A DNA stretch of 64,000 nt from Petralouisia muris. GTDB lineage: Bacteria > Bacillota > Clostridia > Lachnospirales > Lachnospiraceae. The position numbers and the translations under genes are program-made. Location of the stretch: positions 19,378 through 83,377 of the forward strand of contig NZ_SRYA01000023.1 of the NCBI RefSeq assembly GCF_004793545.1. The letters run 5' to 3'. Of this stretch, positions 8,664 to 17,001 are shown in pieces. Position 1 is the stretch's first letter; each line of letters starts with the position of its first letter. The notes under the pieces were generated by a model. It worked only from the letters and a program-made list of their open reading frames with translations. It did no database searches and was not told where the DNA came from.

Positions 8664-9317
8664 CTACCGGCATTGCGACAGCATCCCCATTGCTTTATAA
8701 CCATCGTTGTAGCTACCGGGAAGAATAAAACTATCCGGCGCTCCCATTAATCGAGCGGCTTCACGAACAATTAATAAGCGAGCATGAATTTCATCATTTT
8801 TTTCACAACGAAATACTGCTTGCTGCTTCCACCTTCCGGCATTCGCAAACAACCGGCAATACCATCGAAGCGCAATTCTAGTTGCTGCTCTCCATGACGT
8901 GTTCGGCGATAGCCCGTAGTGACAACCGGATATTCCGGCAGACTCTTGGCTAATGCCTGCATCTGTGTTAGAATAGTCATTAGAGTGTTATCGACTTCTC
9001 GTAACACCCACACTGTCTCCTGTACCAGCATTTTGATCGATGGGGTATCGGAAGATACTGTGGGGATGCCTTCTTTTGCCAGCGCATAAATCTTGACAGC
9101 TTTATCCTGGCTCTGGTGGTATCCCTTCTCTTTTGCCCATTTTAGATAGCTCTCTATAAGCTGTTCCTCCGATTTCTTCGTGATAATGTCATAATGCCAG
9201 TATTCTTCCGCTTCATATTCTTTCAGCCGATACCAATGGTCAATCCCACAGTTAGAGATCGTAACAGCATCCTGCTTATTTCTTTTGACACATCAATTCC
9301 TACACTTATCATCTGTA
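8664..9317 (-). pseudogene. Broken IS110-family transposase
   Basis: The 5' end is intact: GGAGG, then ATG at about 9317 and the DEDD-transposase opening ISVGIDVSK. A frameshift follows within 30 codons. Later fragments read KEKGYHQSQDKAVKIYALAKEG, then LVQETVWVLREVDNT and LAKSLPEYPVV, which is the family's coiled segment and the start of the C-terminal Transposase_20 region, and finally a frame-changed end (8852-8664). The usual GVGxxLxxxLxAEIGD stretch has been lost. Intact relatives are ~400 residues. The element can no longer make transposase. Confidence 0.7.
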
Positions 9318-9480
9318 ACCTCCAAAATAAATTTGTAATTGTCCCATCCACACTTATTACCACTCATTTTAGTTCGTTACACCAAAGCGCCTTGCGGTTT
9401 TCAACCTGCTTAAACGACTGCTTATAATAAGGAGTGGTTGACAGTTTTCATGACGGATGTGGTTAATCCAAAAAGCGCCT
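9318..9480 (-). other. Non-coding 5' flank of the IS110 remnant (possible bridge-RNA region)
   Basis: The ~160 bases before the transposase start hold short foldable segments: CCACTC paired with GAGTGG, enclosing a GC-GGTT/AACC-GC hairpin. In IS110 elements the non-coding end carries the bridge RNA that guides recombination. This is a positional inference; the sequence itself does not prove an RNA. Confidence 0.25.
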
Positions 9481-9589
9481 CGCCAGACCAATTACTCCCT
9501 TATCATAAAAAAATAAGTGCAGAAGGTAAAGCACGAATGATATGCTTTATCTCTTACACTTATATGGCACTAAAAAGCCGGCCTGGAAG

Positions 9590-9953
9590 AACTGTTCCGG
9601 CGCAAAGGCAGCGATTATCTCTGCGGGGAAGGGGCTGCAGACTTTCCGGCGGAAAAAAGCAGCGGATTTCCATTGCAAGGTGTTTTCTAAAAGAGACTTC
9701 TGTGCTGATTGCGGATGAAGCTTCTGCTGCGCTGGACTCTGAAACCTCTTTTCATATTATGAATGAGATTCTGCAAATGAAGGTTCTGACAAGGATCGTA
9801 GTTTTTCACAGCATGAATCAAAGTCTGCTGAAGCAGTATGATCAGATTATTATCATGAAAAATGGGAAGGTACAGGAGGTTGGAAGGTTTGAGGAGCTGA
9901 TGGAACGGAAAGGGTATTTTTATTCTTTGTATTGTATTGAGAAAGGACTATAG
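9590..9953 (+). pseudogene. 3' fragment of an ABC exporter ATPase gene
   Basis: The plus-strand frame encodes the end of an exporter nucleotide-binding domain: signature LSGGKKQRISIARC, Walker B VLIADEASAALDSET, the switch region (HSMN where family members have H after a few residues), and a C-terminal VGRFEELMERKGYFYSL. Walker A, the Q-loop and all membrane helices are missing. The frame opens at 9438, but its first ~50 codons do not resemble the family, suggesting fusion to unrelated DNA. It ends directly at the palindromic repeat at 9954. Confidence 0.7.
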
Positions 9954-10024
9954 ACCATCAGGGTTCCTCCCGGCTTGCTATGCTGAGGGAGTTCTTGGTT
10001 TTGAGCCGGGTCCCTCCTCATGGT
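9954..10024 (-). repeat. Diverged single copy of the palindromic intergenic repeat
   Basis: Read on the minus strand it begins ACCATGAGGAGGGACCC and ends GGAACCCTGATGGT, the same ends as the tandem repeats at 26726-26919. The central stem is CCCGGCT/AGCCGGG here but CCAACAGCC/GGCTGTTGG there. A second TTACCATGA stands just outside it (10025-10035) and supplies the last codons and stop of the helicase gene. It lies between convergent gene ends. Confidence 0.75.
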
Positions 10025-10027
10025 AAA

Positions 10028-12376
10028 TCATGGTAAATTCCAAAACTCCTCTATGGTTTTTTTTACTTGGGGGAGGGTTATCTGGAGGCAGTCTGACCAT
10101 TCCCGGGGGAAGAGGCGTTGATAGCCTTCTTCTATAAAGCGCTCGTCCAGCAAAAGAATCACGCCTCGGTCTTCTCCGGTTCGGATGACCCGTCCTGCGG
10201 CCTGCAGTACTTTGTTCATGCCCGGATAACGGAAGGCATACTCAAATCCAGCCCCCTCGGTTTCATCATAAAACTGTTTCAGGATTTCCCGCTCATTGCT
10301 GATTTGGGGCAGTCCCGTCCCTACAATCAGAACGCCAATCAAGGAGTCCCCTTTCAAATCGATACCTTCTGCAAAAATCCCGCCCATCACGCAGAACCCA
10401 ATAAGGGTTTTCTTTCGATTTTCTGAAAAATTCTCCAGAAATTCCTCACGTTCTTGTTCCGTCATACCGCTTTCCTGACAGATACAGTCCATTTCTTCTA
10501 AAATTCCCTCTTGTTCCAGAAATTCCTCCCACACCTGATTCATCATCTTATAAGAAGGAAAAAACACCATATAATTCCCCGTCTTTCCCTTTGCCGTCTC
10601 ATAAATATAGGCGGCAATCCGTTGAAATTCCCGTTTGGTGCGTCTGGCGTATTTACTGCTTACATCTGTTCCCACCGCCAGAAGCCGCTGTTCATTCTCA
10701 AAAACCGTACTGGCGTACACGGCATAATTTTCTTCCCTGGTGCTGAGCAGCTTCTTATAATATTGTATGGGCAGCAGTGTAGCGGAGAAAAAAACGGCGC
10801 TTCTGCCTTTCTCCAGGCATTCCTGCAAATTAGCTGCAGGATTAACGCAAAACAGCTTCAGCTTAAACCTTTTGTCCTTTTCCTGTTCCGTATAGGTCAC
10901 ATAATTTTCATCCGCCCGGTCATACATATTCAGAAAATGCCGCACTTCCAGGTAGAATTCCTGCAGCTCTTTTTTCTCCGGAAAATTATTTTCCGTCTGA
11001 AAAAATTCTTCCAGGGCGGCTCCAAGCTGCATCAGAGAAAATACCAGATCGCCGATACTGTCTAACACCTGGTAATTTGCACACTGGCGTTTCAGCTCCA
11101 ACAGCCGCTTATTGCACCGTTCCAGCGCCTGGACACATTTACGGCTGTGTGACTGCATTGCCTTTTTAAAACGCAGAAAGTCTTCTTTATACAGAACTGC
11201 ACTGTACATCTCTCTTGCCCGATCCACCAAATTGTGGGCTTCGTCCACCAGAAACAGATATTCCCCTTTTACTCCCTCGGAAAAGAAACGTTTCAGGTAC
11301 ACATTCGGATCGAACACATAATTGTAATCGCAGATAATCACATCCACCCAAAGGGAAGCATCCAGACACATTTCAAAGGGACAGACCTGAAACTGTTCTG
11401 CCTGGGTCAGCAGAACCTCCCTTGTGATATCACGTTCTTTCAAAAGCAGATCAAACACTGCATCATTGACCCGATCGTAATGGCCTTTTGCATACATACA
11501 GTGCACAGGATTACAGTCCATTTCCTGACAAAAACAGAGCTTCTCCTTAGCTGTAATGGTAAGCACGCGCCCCTGATACCCTTTGCTTCGCAATATATCA
11601 AAGGCTTCCTTCGCCACTGTGCGGGTAATGGTCTTAGCGGTCAAATAAAAAATCTTATCCGCCAGCTCCTCCCCCACCGCCTTCACTGCCGGAAACACGG
11701 TGGTGATGGTTTTTCCAGTTCCTGTTGGCGCCTGAATAAACAGAATTTTCTTCCGGTTAATGGTGCGGTACACATCTCCTGCCAGCTCCCGCTGACCCTT
11801 TCGGTAAGGAAAAGGAAACTCCAGCCCCGCAATGGAAGCATTCCGTTCCAGCTTTGCCTCATACTGAAAATCAGCCCATTTCTCATAAGCCGCAATCAAT
11901 TCTTCAAACCACTGCTGCAGCTCCAAAAAAGAATACGTTTCCCGGAATCTTCGGATTTCTTCCGTGTCCAAATTACAGTAAGTCATCTGTACCGAAATTT
12001 CCGATAGCTGCTGCTGTCGCGCCGCAATATAGGCATAACATTTTGCCTGAGCTAAATGTACCCCCGCCGGCCGTTCCATAATATTCACATCTTGGTAAAT
12101 TCCTTTGATTTCATCCACAGTCACCTGTTCTTCTTCCACAATAAGCCCGTCTGCCCTGCCTTCAATGATCATAAGGTACCGCTGCCGCTTTAATTCTATT
12201 TTCAACGGAACCTCCGACTGATAGGAGGCCCCCATCCTTCTCTGAATTTTCCTGTGTATTTTGCTGCCCTCCTGCATGGCCTCCTTTTGAGCTGCCCGCC
12301 CATGCCGGTTATCAATATCACCGGAGCGCATAATAAATTCCACGAGATTTCTCACGGAAATTTTTATCTGTTCCAT
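10028..12376 (-). CDS. Rad3/DinG-type ATP-dependent helicase with N-terminal PD-(D/E)XK-like domain
   Basis: 782 residues. The N-terminal ~220 residues look like a RecB/Cas4-type nuclease fold: H41 in EGSKIH, D76 in EGRADG and E89-x-K91 in VDEIKG. The helicase part follows: FPYRKGQ, Walker A APTGTGKT, four iron-sulphur-type cysteines (CFCQEMDC... then CPFEMC), the DEAH box VDEAHNLVD and motif VI QAAGRVIRT. XPD/DinG helicases unwind 5'-3' in repair. The ATG at 12376 has GAAGGGAA about 9 bases upstream; the in-frame extension upstream runs through a hairpin-rich leader and is rejected. The gene's final Leu-Pro-stop is written by the adjacent repeat. Confidence 0.88.
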   Translation of the reverse strand: MEQIKISVRNLVEFIMRSGDIDNRHGRAAQKEAMQEGSKIHRKIQRRMGASYQSEVPLKIELKRQRYLMIIEGRADGLIVEEEQVTVDEIKGIYQDVNIMERPAGVHLAQAKCYAYIAARQQQLSEISVQMTYCNLDTEEIRRFRETYSFLELQQWFEELIAAYEKWADFQYEAKLERNASIAGLEFPFPYRKGQRELAGDVYRTINRKKILFIQAPTGTGKTITTVFPAVKAVGEELADKIFYLTAKTITRTVAKEAFDILRSKGYQGRVLTITAKEKLCFCQEMDCNPVHCMYAKGHYDRVNDAVFDLLLKERDITREVLLTQAEQFQVCPFEMCLDASLWVDVIICDYNYVFDPNVYLKRFFSEGVKGEYLFLVDEAHNLVDRAREMYSAVLYKEDFLRFKKAMQSHSRKCVQALERCNKRLLELKRQCANYQVLDSIGDLVFSLMQLGAALEEFFQTENNFPEKKELQEFYLEVRHFLNMYDRADENYVTYTEQEKDKRFKLKLFCVNPAANLQECLEKGRSAVFFSATLLPIQYYKKLLSTREENYAVYASTVFENEQRLLAVGTDVSSKYARRTKREFQRIAAYIYETAKGKTGNYMVFFPSYKMMNQVWEEFLEQEGILEEMDCICQESGMTEQEREEFLENFSENRKKTLIGFCVMGGIFAEGIDLKGDSLIGVLIVGTGLPQISNEREILKQFYDETEGAGFEYAFRYPGMNKVLQAAGRVIRTGEDRGVILLLDERFIEEGYQRLFPREWSDCLQITLPQVKKTIEEFWNLP

Positions 12377-12496
12377 GCTGTGCCATTTCCCTTCATTTAT
12401 TGTCTGGTCAGAAAAGTTTTCTCTGACCGCCCTGCCAGGTGCGGTCACGCAATGACATTTTCCATCCGCAGGGGTGCGCATCCGATCGTCTACACA

Positions 12497-12530
12497 AAAA
12501 AAGATGCATAACTTATTATGCATCTTTTTC
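12497..12530 (-). terminator. Intrinsic terminator of the HPr-like gene
   Basis: A perfect AAAAAGATGCATAA stem and its complement around a short loop, followed on the minus strand by seven T residues. It sits ~30 bases after the HPr-like stop codon. Confidence 0.8.
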
Positions 12531-12558
12531 TGACTTTTGTCTATTCCGTTGTTCCAAT

Positions 12559-12786
12559 TTACGCTACAGCATATTTATTTAATACATTTTCAAAGGAAAG
12601 ATCCTCGCCGCCGTATTTTACGGTCAGTTCTTTTCTGATACCCAGTCCCATCACTCCCAAAATAGACTTGGCGTCAATTACCATGCGCTGGTCTGAAATA
12701 TCTATATCGAAATCACACATGCCAGCAGCACGAACAAAATCACATACTTCTTCAACATCTGCTAATCTAATAATCTTTTCATTCAT
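12559..12786 (-). CDS. HPr-like protein without the catalytic histidine (Crh-like)
   Basis: 75 residues. The second half matches HPr closely: AKSILGVMGLG contains the Ser46 region that HPr kinase phosphorylates in Firmicutes. The N-terminal GLHARPA segment with phospho-transferring His15 is absent; the corresponding stretch is shortened. By family knowledge such proteins (Crh in Bacillus) cannot pass phosphate in the PTS but can act in carbon regulation through Ser46. ATG 12786 is chosen over that at 12798 because AAGGATGG is correctly spaced before it. Single-gene transcript with its own promoter and terminator. Confidence 0.85.
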   Translation of the reverse strand: MNEKIIRLADVEEVCDFVRAAGMCDFDIDISDQRMVIDAKSILGVMGLGIRKELTVKYGGEDLSFENVLNKYAVA

Positions 12787-12849
12787 AATTGATACCATCC
12801 TTTCTATACATTTGGACTACAGTTAAGTTCTCATCTGAACTTGTGGCAA

Positions 12850-12878
12850 ATTATGCCACCTTTTTCCTATTTTGTCAA
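12850..12878 (-). promoter_or_regulatory. Sigma-A promoter with overlapping inverted repeat, for the HPr-like gene
   Basis: Minus-strand -35 TTGACA (12873-12878), 17-base spacer and -10 CATAAT (12850-12855). The inverted repeat GTGGCA-N5-TGCCAC (12843-12859) covers the -10 box, a position typical of a repressor site. Confidence 0.7.
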
Positions 12879-13268
12879 CTCTTCTTTTTTCCTTCTCTCT
12901 TAGTAAAAAACACGAAAAACAACCATATTTTTTATACAAAACAAACTTCTTTTTTCCCAAATTCCACTAATTTCAAGTACTTCTTTCCTATAGTCCTATT
13001 CTCTTAATTGTTCACTTTTCTATCTTTTTACCGATTTTTTGTAAAAATTTGTGAAAGTTTCCATATTTTAAAAAAATCTATGTTTTGCACATAACCACCA
13101 TTTCCCAATGCTTTCCTATTAAATTGTTCCCAATATCCAGAAAACTAAACTGTAATAATATTTTTTTGCATTTCTGAATGCTTTCTTGACTATTTTACGA
13201 TAAAATTCTATAATAATTCGTAACTATTCAGAACTCCATGAAAGTAGAAGGTCAAAAAGGAGGCTGCC
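12879..13268 (+). promoter_or_regulatory. AT-rich gap carrying the larB promoter
   Basis: About 390 bases without a gene. Near its end stands a strong promoter: -35 TTGACT (13186-13191), exactly 17 bases, -10 TATAAT (13209-13214), then ~54 bases of leader with AAAGGAGG before the larB ATG. Nothing else was recognised; no riboswitch consensus was seen. Confidence 0.75.
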
Positions 13269-14030
13269 ATGGAATCAAAACACATGTTATCCATTTTACA
13301 GCAGGTACAGGAAGGCGCTCTTGACATCCATACTGCTTATGAAAAATTAAAAATCAGCCCTTTCGAAGATCTGGGCTATGCCAAAATTGACCATCACAGA
13401 AAGATACGTCAAGGCGCTCCGGAGGTCATCTACGGCGCTGGAAAGACTGCGGAACAGATGGAAGGCATCATCCATTCTCTTTTGTCCCACTGCCCGGAAA
13501 ATATTCTGATTACCCGGCTGTCTGAGGAATCTGCCTCTTATCTGTCCCAGCGTTTTCCTCTTACTTATGATAAACTTTCCCGCACAGGAATTGTAAACCG
13601 CAAAGAATGCATCACCGCCTCTGGAACAATTCTGGTTGCCACAGGCGGCACCAGCGACATTCCTGTTGCTGAAGAAGCCGCCCTCACTGCGGAAGTACTG
13701 GGCAACCGGGTGACGCGTCTCTATGATGTGGGAGTTGCGGGCATTCACAGGCTCCTTTCCCATGTGGACAGCATTTCCAAGGCAACGGTGATTGTGGCGG
13801 TTGCAGGTATGGAAGGGGCTCTTGCCAGCGTCATCGGAGGCTTAAGCGACTGCCCGGTGATTGCCGTTCCCACCAGTATCGGGTACGGAGCTAATTTTCA
13901 GGGATTGTCCGCATTGCTTTCCATGCTGAATTCCTGCGCCAGCGGAGTCAGCGTAGTGAATATTGATAATGGATTTGGTGCCGGCTATCTTGCCAGCATG
14001 ATTAATCATATAGGAGGTAATGAATCATGA
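13269..14030 (+). CDS. larB: Nickel-pincer cofactor biosynthesis carboxylase LarB
   Basis: 253 residues. LarB carboxylates and hydrolyses nicotinic acid adenine dinucleotide, the first step to the nickel-pincer nucleotide of lactate racemase and relatives. The C-terminal AIR-carboxylase (PurE-like) domain shows ATGGTSDIPVAEEA, YDVGVAGIHRL and VPTSIGYGANFQG, all typical of LarB; the N-terminal helical part is also present. Start ATG follows AAAGGAGG. Its stop overlaps the larC start by four bases (ATGA), so the two are coupled. The other pathway genes (larE, larA) are not in the window. Confidence 0.95.
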   Translation: MESKHMLSILQQVQEGALDIHTAYEKLKISPFEDLGYAKIDHHRKIRQGAPEVIYGAGKTAEQMEGIIHSLLSHCPENILITRLSEESASYLSQRFPLTYDKLSRTGIVNRKECITASGTILVATGGTSDIPVAEEAALTAEVLGNRVTRLYDVGVAGIHRLLSHVDSISKATVIVAVAGMEGALASVIGGLSDCPVIAVPTSIGYGANFQGLSALLSMLNSCASGVSVVNIDNGFGAGYLASMINHIGGNES

Positions 14031-15412
14031 AAACATTATTTATTGAATGCAACATGGGCGCAGCCGGCGATATGCTGATGGGCGCCCTCTACGAGCTTCT
14101 AACGGAACCGGAGCAAAAACAGTTTCTGGAAACCATGAACGGCCTGTTCCCCGGCAAAATCATGATAAACGCGGTTCCTTCCGAAAAATGCGGGATCTGG
14201 GGAACTAAAATGAATGTTGTAATCTTAGGGCAGACTAACGCATCCGCTTCTCCGGAAAATGAAGAAAGACATTCTCACCCGGAGGAACATTCCCATGGGC
14301 ATCATGCAGATGGCTTAGAGGGACATCCTCATGAGCACCGCCACCCACTCCATACAAGCTATCCGGAAATGCTTGCTCAAATTGACAGCCTTCCGGTTTC
14401 CGTCTATGTCAAAGAGCATGCAAAAGCAGTCTATACCCTGATCGGCGAAGCGGAAAGCTCTGCCCACCACACAGACATCTCCCAGATCCACTTCCATGAA
14501 GTGGGAACCTTGGATGCATTGATGGATGTGGTAGGATGCTGCACACTTCTGGAACTCCTGAATCCAGAACAAATTCTTGCATCCCCGATTCATGTGGGAA
14601 GCGGCAGCGTCCGCTGCGCCCATGGAATTCTCCCGGTTCCCGCTCCCGCCACAGCAGAAATCTTAAAAGACGTTCCCATATACGGCGGAACCATAGAAGG
14701 AGAACTCTGCACCCCCACCGGAGCTGCATTGCTCAAGCATTTCATCAGCCAGTTTACCCCTATGCCCCCGATGGCTGTGGAGAAAACAGGCTACGGCATG
14801 GGAACCAAAGATTTCTCCTCCGCCAACTGTCTGCGGGCTTTTCAGGGCAGCATGAGCATTTTGCCGGTTCCCTCACCCAGACAGCTTCCGGACTCCTATT
14901 CCGAAAGACCTCTTACCCGGATCACAGAGGAAGAGACGCATCCCGATTTCTACACAGAACAATTCCACAGCCTGGAACAGATTCTGGAGCTTTCCTGCAA
15001 TCTGGATGACATGACGCCGGAAGCCATTTCCTATGCGGTAAACCTTCTGATGGAAGCAGGCGCATTAGACGTCTTTACCACTTCCATTCATATGAAGAAA
15101 AACCGCCCCGGCCTTCTTCTCACCTGCCTGTGCAACTTAGAGGAAGAAAGCCGTTTCAGCAGACTGATTCTGACCCATACCACCACCCGGGGAATCCGCA
15201 TCCAGCCCTGCTACCGGAGAACACTGGATGCACAGTTTCGGAAAGTCCGCACCCCCTATGGAGAAATCACGGTGAAAATCAGTACTGGTTACGGCATCCA
15301 CAAATATAAACCGGAATATGAAGATGTGGCTGCCGCCGCAAGGCAGTGTAAAGTGCCTTTTGCCAAAGTGCAGGAAGCTGTTCTGGAAGCCTGCCGCCAT
15401 ATGCAGGGATGA
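14027..15412 (+). CDS. larC: Nickel-pincer cofactor nickel insertase LarC
   Basis: 461 residues in one uninterrupted frame. LarC inserts nickel into the dithiocarboxylated pincer in a CTP-dependent reaction. The N-terminal ECNMGAAGDML motif, the middle HFHEVGTLDALMDVVG and GELCTPTGAALL motifs and the C-terminal NLDDMTPE segment are family hallmarks. Between about residues 82 and 108 lies a stretch with roughly a dozen histidines, a plausible nickel-holding loop. In Lactiplantibacillus plantarum the protein is made by a programmed frameshift between two frames; here no frameshift is needed. Confidence 0.95.
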   Translation: MKTLFIECNMGAAGDMLMGALYELLTEPEQKQFLETMNGLFPGKIMINAVPSEKCGIWGTKMNVVILGQTNASASPENEERHSHPEEHSHGHHADGLEGHPHEHRHPLHTSYPEMLAQIDSLPVSVYVKEHAKAVYTLIGEAESSAHHTDISQIHFHEVGTLDALMDVVGCCTLLELLNPEQILASPIHVGSGSVRCAHGILPVPAPATAEILKDVPIYGGTIEGELCTPTGAALLKHFISQFTPMPPMAVEKTGYGMGTKDFSSANCLRAFQGSMSILPVPSPRQLPDSYSERPLTRITEEETHPDFYTEQFHSLEQILELSCNLDDMTPEAISYAVNLLMEAGALDVFTTSIHMKKNRPGLLLTCLCNLEEESRFSRLILTHTTTRGIRIQPCYRRTLDAQFRKVRTPYGEITVKISTGYGIHKYKPEYEDVAAAARQCKVPFAKVQEAVLEACRHMQG

Positions 15413-15460
15413 AACTTCATAACAGCACAGTCTTTTCCTATCCTATAAATCCTGTGAGAA

Positions 15461-15495
15461 AAAGAGCCTTTATCGCAATGATAAAGGCTCTTTAT
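15461..15495. terminator. Bidirectional terminator between larC and a lipoprotein gene
   Basis: A perfect 14-bp stem (15461-15474 with 15480-15493) and 5-base loop. The minus-strand side ends in five T residues; the plus-strand side has only a short T run. It lies between convergent genes. Confidence 0.75.
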
Positions 15496-15563
15496 GTAGT
15501 ACCTGCTTCGTATGGATATCTATGCAGCCCGTCAAAAGACTGGCCAATCCAAACATTTGTTCC

Positions 15564-16199
15564 TTACGGCAATGTGGATGCTGCTTCTGTATCAAACAAG
15601 CTTTCCTGCAATTTCACAATATCTTCTTCATTGGGAGTCCAAACCTTATCCTTCAATTCCACACGAACGATAACGCTCTGCTCATCCTCATAAGATACAT
15701 TTGCCAATGCGTCCTTGAATGCATCTCTCAGCATAATAACAATCTGTTCATTTAATGCATCTTCATCGGAAGTATCTCCGTCATAAGCTTCTACTGCTGC
15801 ATAAAAACTCTCCATGGTAGGTGCAAAAATATCCATCTTCTGACATTTTACTTCTACTTCGTAAACGTCATCTTTCTTTGTTGCATCTCCAACCGTATAC
15901 TTCACACTCTTGTACACATCTTCTACTACCTGTCTGAATTCTGCTTCTAAATCTTCAGAAATCTGTATGCCGGTTGTCATGGTTGACATTTCTGTGTCAA
16001 TCCCTTCCACATACAGCTTCTCAGCTTCTTCCTTCGTGCCAACCTTCTGCTCTACAAATTCTGTAGAATCACCCTTGTAAGAATTGTCCAACAAAGCTTT
16101 TACATAACCGCTGGCGTCAAAAGAACTGCCGCATCCTCCTAACATTGCTGCTGCCAAAACTGCAACCAGCAGTAAGGCTACTTTTCTCATTCTCTTCAT
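15564..16199 (-). CDS. Lipoprotein of unknown function
   Basis: 211 residues. The start is fixed by AAAAGGAG before ATG 16199, giving a signal MKRMRKVALLLVAVLAAAML with lipobox LGGC and Cys24. The mature part is acidic and mostly helical by eye (DASGYVKALLDNSY near its start), with no catalytic motif I can name. Similar small lipoproteins are common in Lachnospiraceae. It is convergent with larC and divergent from the membrane-protein gene, thus a single-gene transcript. No function is claimed. Confidence 0.75.
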   Translation of the reverse strand: MKRMRKVALLLVAVLAAAMLGGCGSSFDASGYVKALLDNSYKGDSTEFVEQKVGTKEEAEKLYVEGIDTEMSTMTTGIQISEDLEAEFRQVVEDVYKSVKYTVGDATKKDDVYEVEVKCQKMDIFAPTMESFYAAVEAYDGDTSDEDALNEQIVIMLRDAFKDALANVSYEDEQSVIVRVELKDKVWTPNEEDIVKLQESLFDTEAASTLP

Positions 16200-16437
16200 A
16201 ACATTACTCCTTTTCGTAAATTTAGCTACAGTATTATAGTAATCTCTTTTGCCTGTCCCGTCAATCTTTTTTTCCAGAAAATTTTCTTCAATTTGAATAA
16301 AACGACAAAGATCTGGCATACTATCAGTGAAAACTTTGCTTCCGCCGGGACAATTTGTGCCGCAGGAGGAATCTTTCTAAATGAACCCCGTATATTCTGC
16401 CCTCGGCAGAGACAACAGACAGCAAAAGGAGACTGGA

Positions 16438-16848
16438 ATGAAAAAAAATTTTCTTCTTTGCGGATTTACCGGATGGTGCCTCGAAATACTTTTTACCGCT
16501 TTCGATTCCTTCCGCAGACGCGAACTGCAGCTTATGGGAAAAACCTCCCTCTGGATGTTTCCCATCTACGGCATGGCTGCTTTTTTCAAGCCTTTCTGCC
16601 ATCTGATGAAACGTCTGCCTGCTTTGATTCGGGCATTTTTTTATTCCTGTTTTATTTTTCTAGGGGAATATGTAAGCGGCAGCATCCTGAAAAAGTATCA
16701 GATGTGCCCCTGGGATTACAGCAGCTCTCCAGCAAATATAAAAGGGGTAATCCGCTTAGACTATGCCCCGCTTTGGATGATCGCCGGACTTATTTTTGAA
16801 AAACTGCTGACAAAGTCCCCGGCAAAACAAGAGAAGAAATCTTACTGA
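16438..16848 (+). CDS. Small membrane protein of the putative ABC-permease family PF06541
   Basis: 136 residues from ATG 16438, preceded by AAAAGGAG; the ATG at 16381 lacks a site. Motifs typical of this family are seen: GWCLEILFTA near the N-terminus, LWMFPIYGMAAF, CPWDYS and the closing LDYAPLWMIAGL. About four membrane helices. The Pfam name (ABC_trans_CmpB) is historical and transport activity is unproven. It stands alone between the lipoprotein and pyrB. Confidence 0.75.
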   Translation: MKKNFLLCGFTGWCLEILFTAFDSFRRRELQLMGKTSLWMFPIYGMAAFFKPFCHLMKRLPALIRAFFYSCFIFLGEYVSGSILKKYQMCPWDYSSSPANIKGVIRLDYAPLWMIAGLIFEKLLTKSPAKQEKKSY

Positions 16849-16927
16849 ATCTACTCTTTTGCCTCCCTTCCTCTTCCACTGTCAAAATAAAATCCAATTA
16901 TCCTCTTGCGATTGATGAAACTTTATC

Positions 16928-16956
16928 TTGAAATTTGCCCCCTTCTGTTATATGAT
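16928..16956 (+). promoter_or_regulatory. pyrBI promoter
   Basis: -35 TTGAAA (16928-16933), 17-base spacer, -10 TATGAT (16951-16956); the pyrB ATG follows 45 bases later after AGGAGG. No attenuator-like hairpin plus T run was seen in the short leader. Confidence 0.65.
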
Positions 16957-17001
16957 AATCAAAACCCATGATCCAAACTATTAAATTTCAGGAGGAAAAA
17001 T

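Noticed and set aside
8347..8673. 108-residue minus-strand gene
   Set aside because: AT-driven composition, no ribosome site, no family resemblance, and it overlaps a pseudogene end.
13269..15412. Programmed frameshift in larC
   Set aside because: A single frame of 461 codons covers the whole protein; no slippage is needed.
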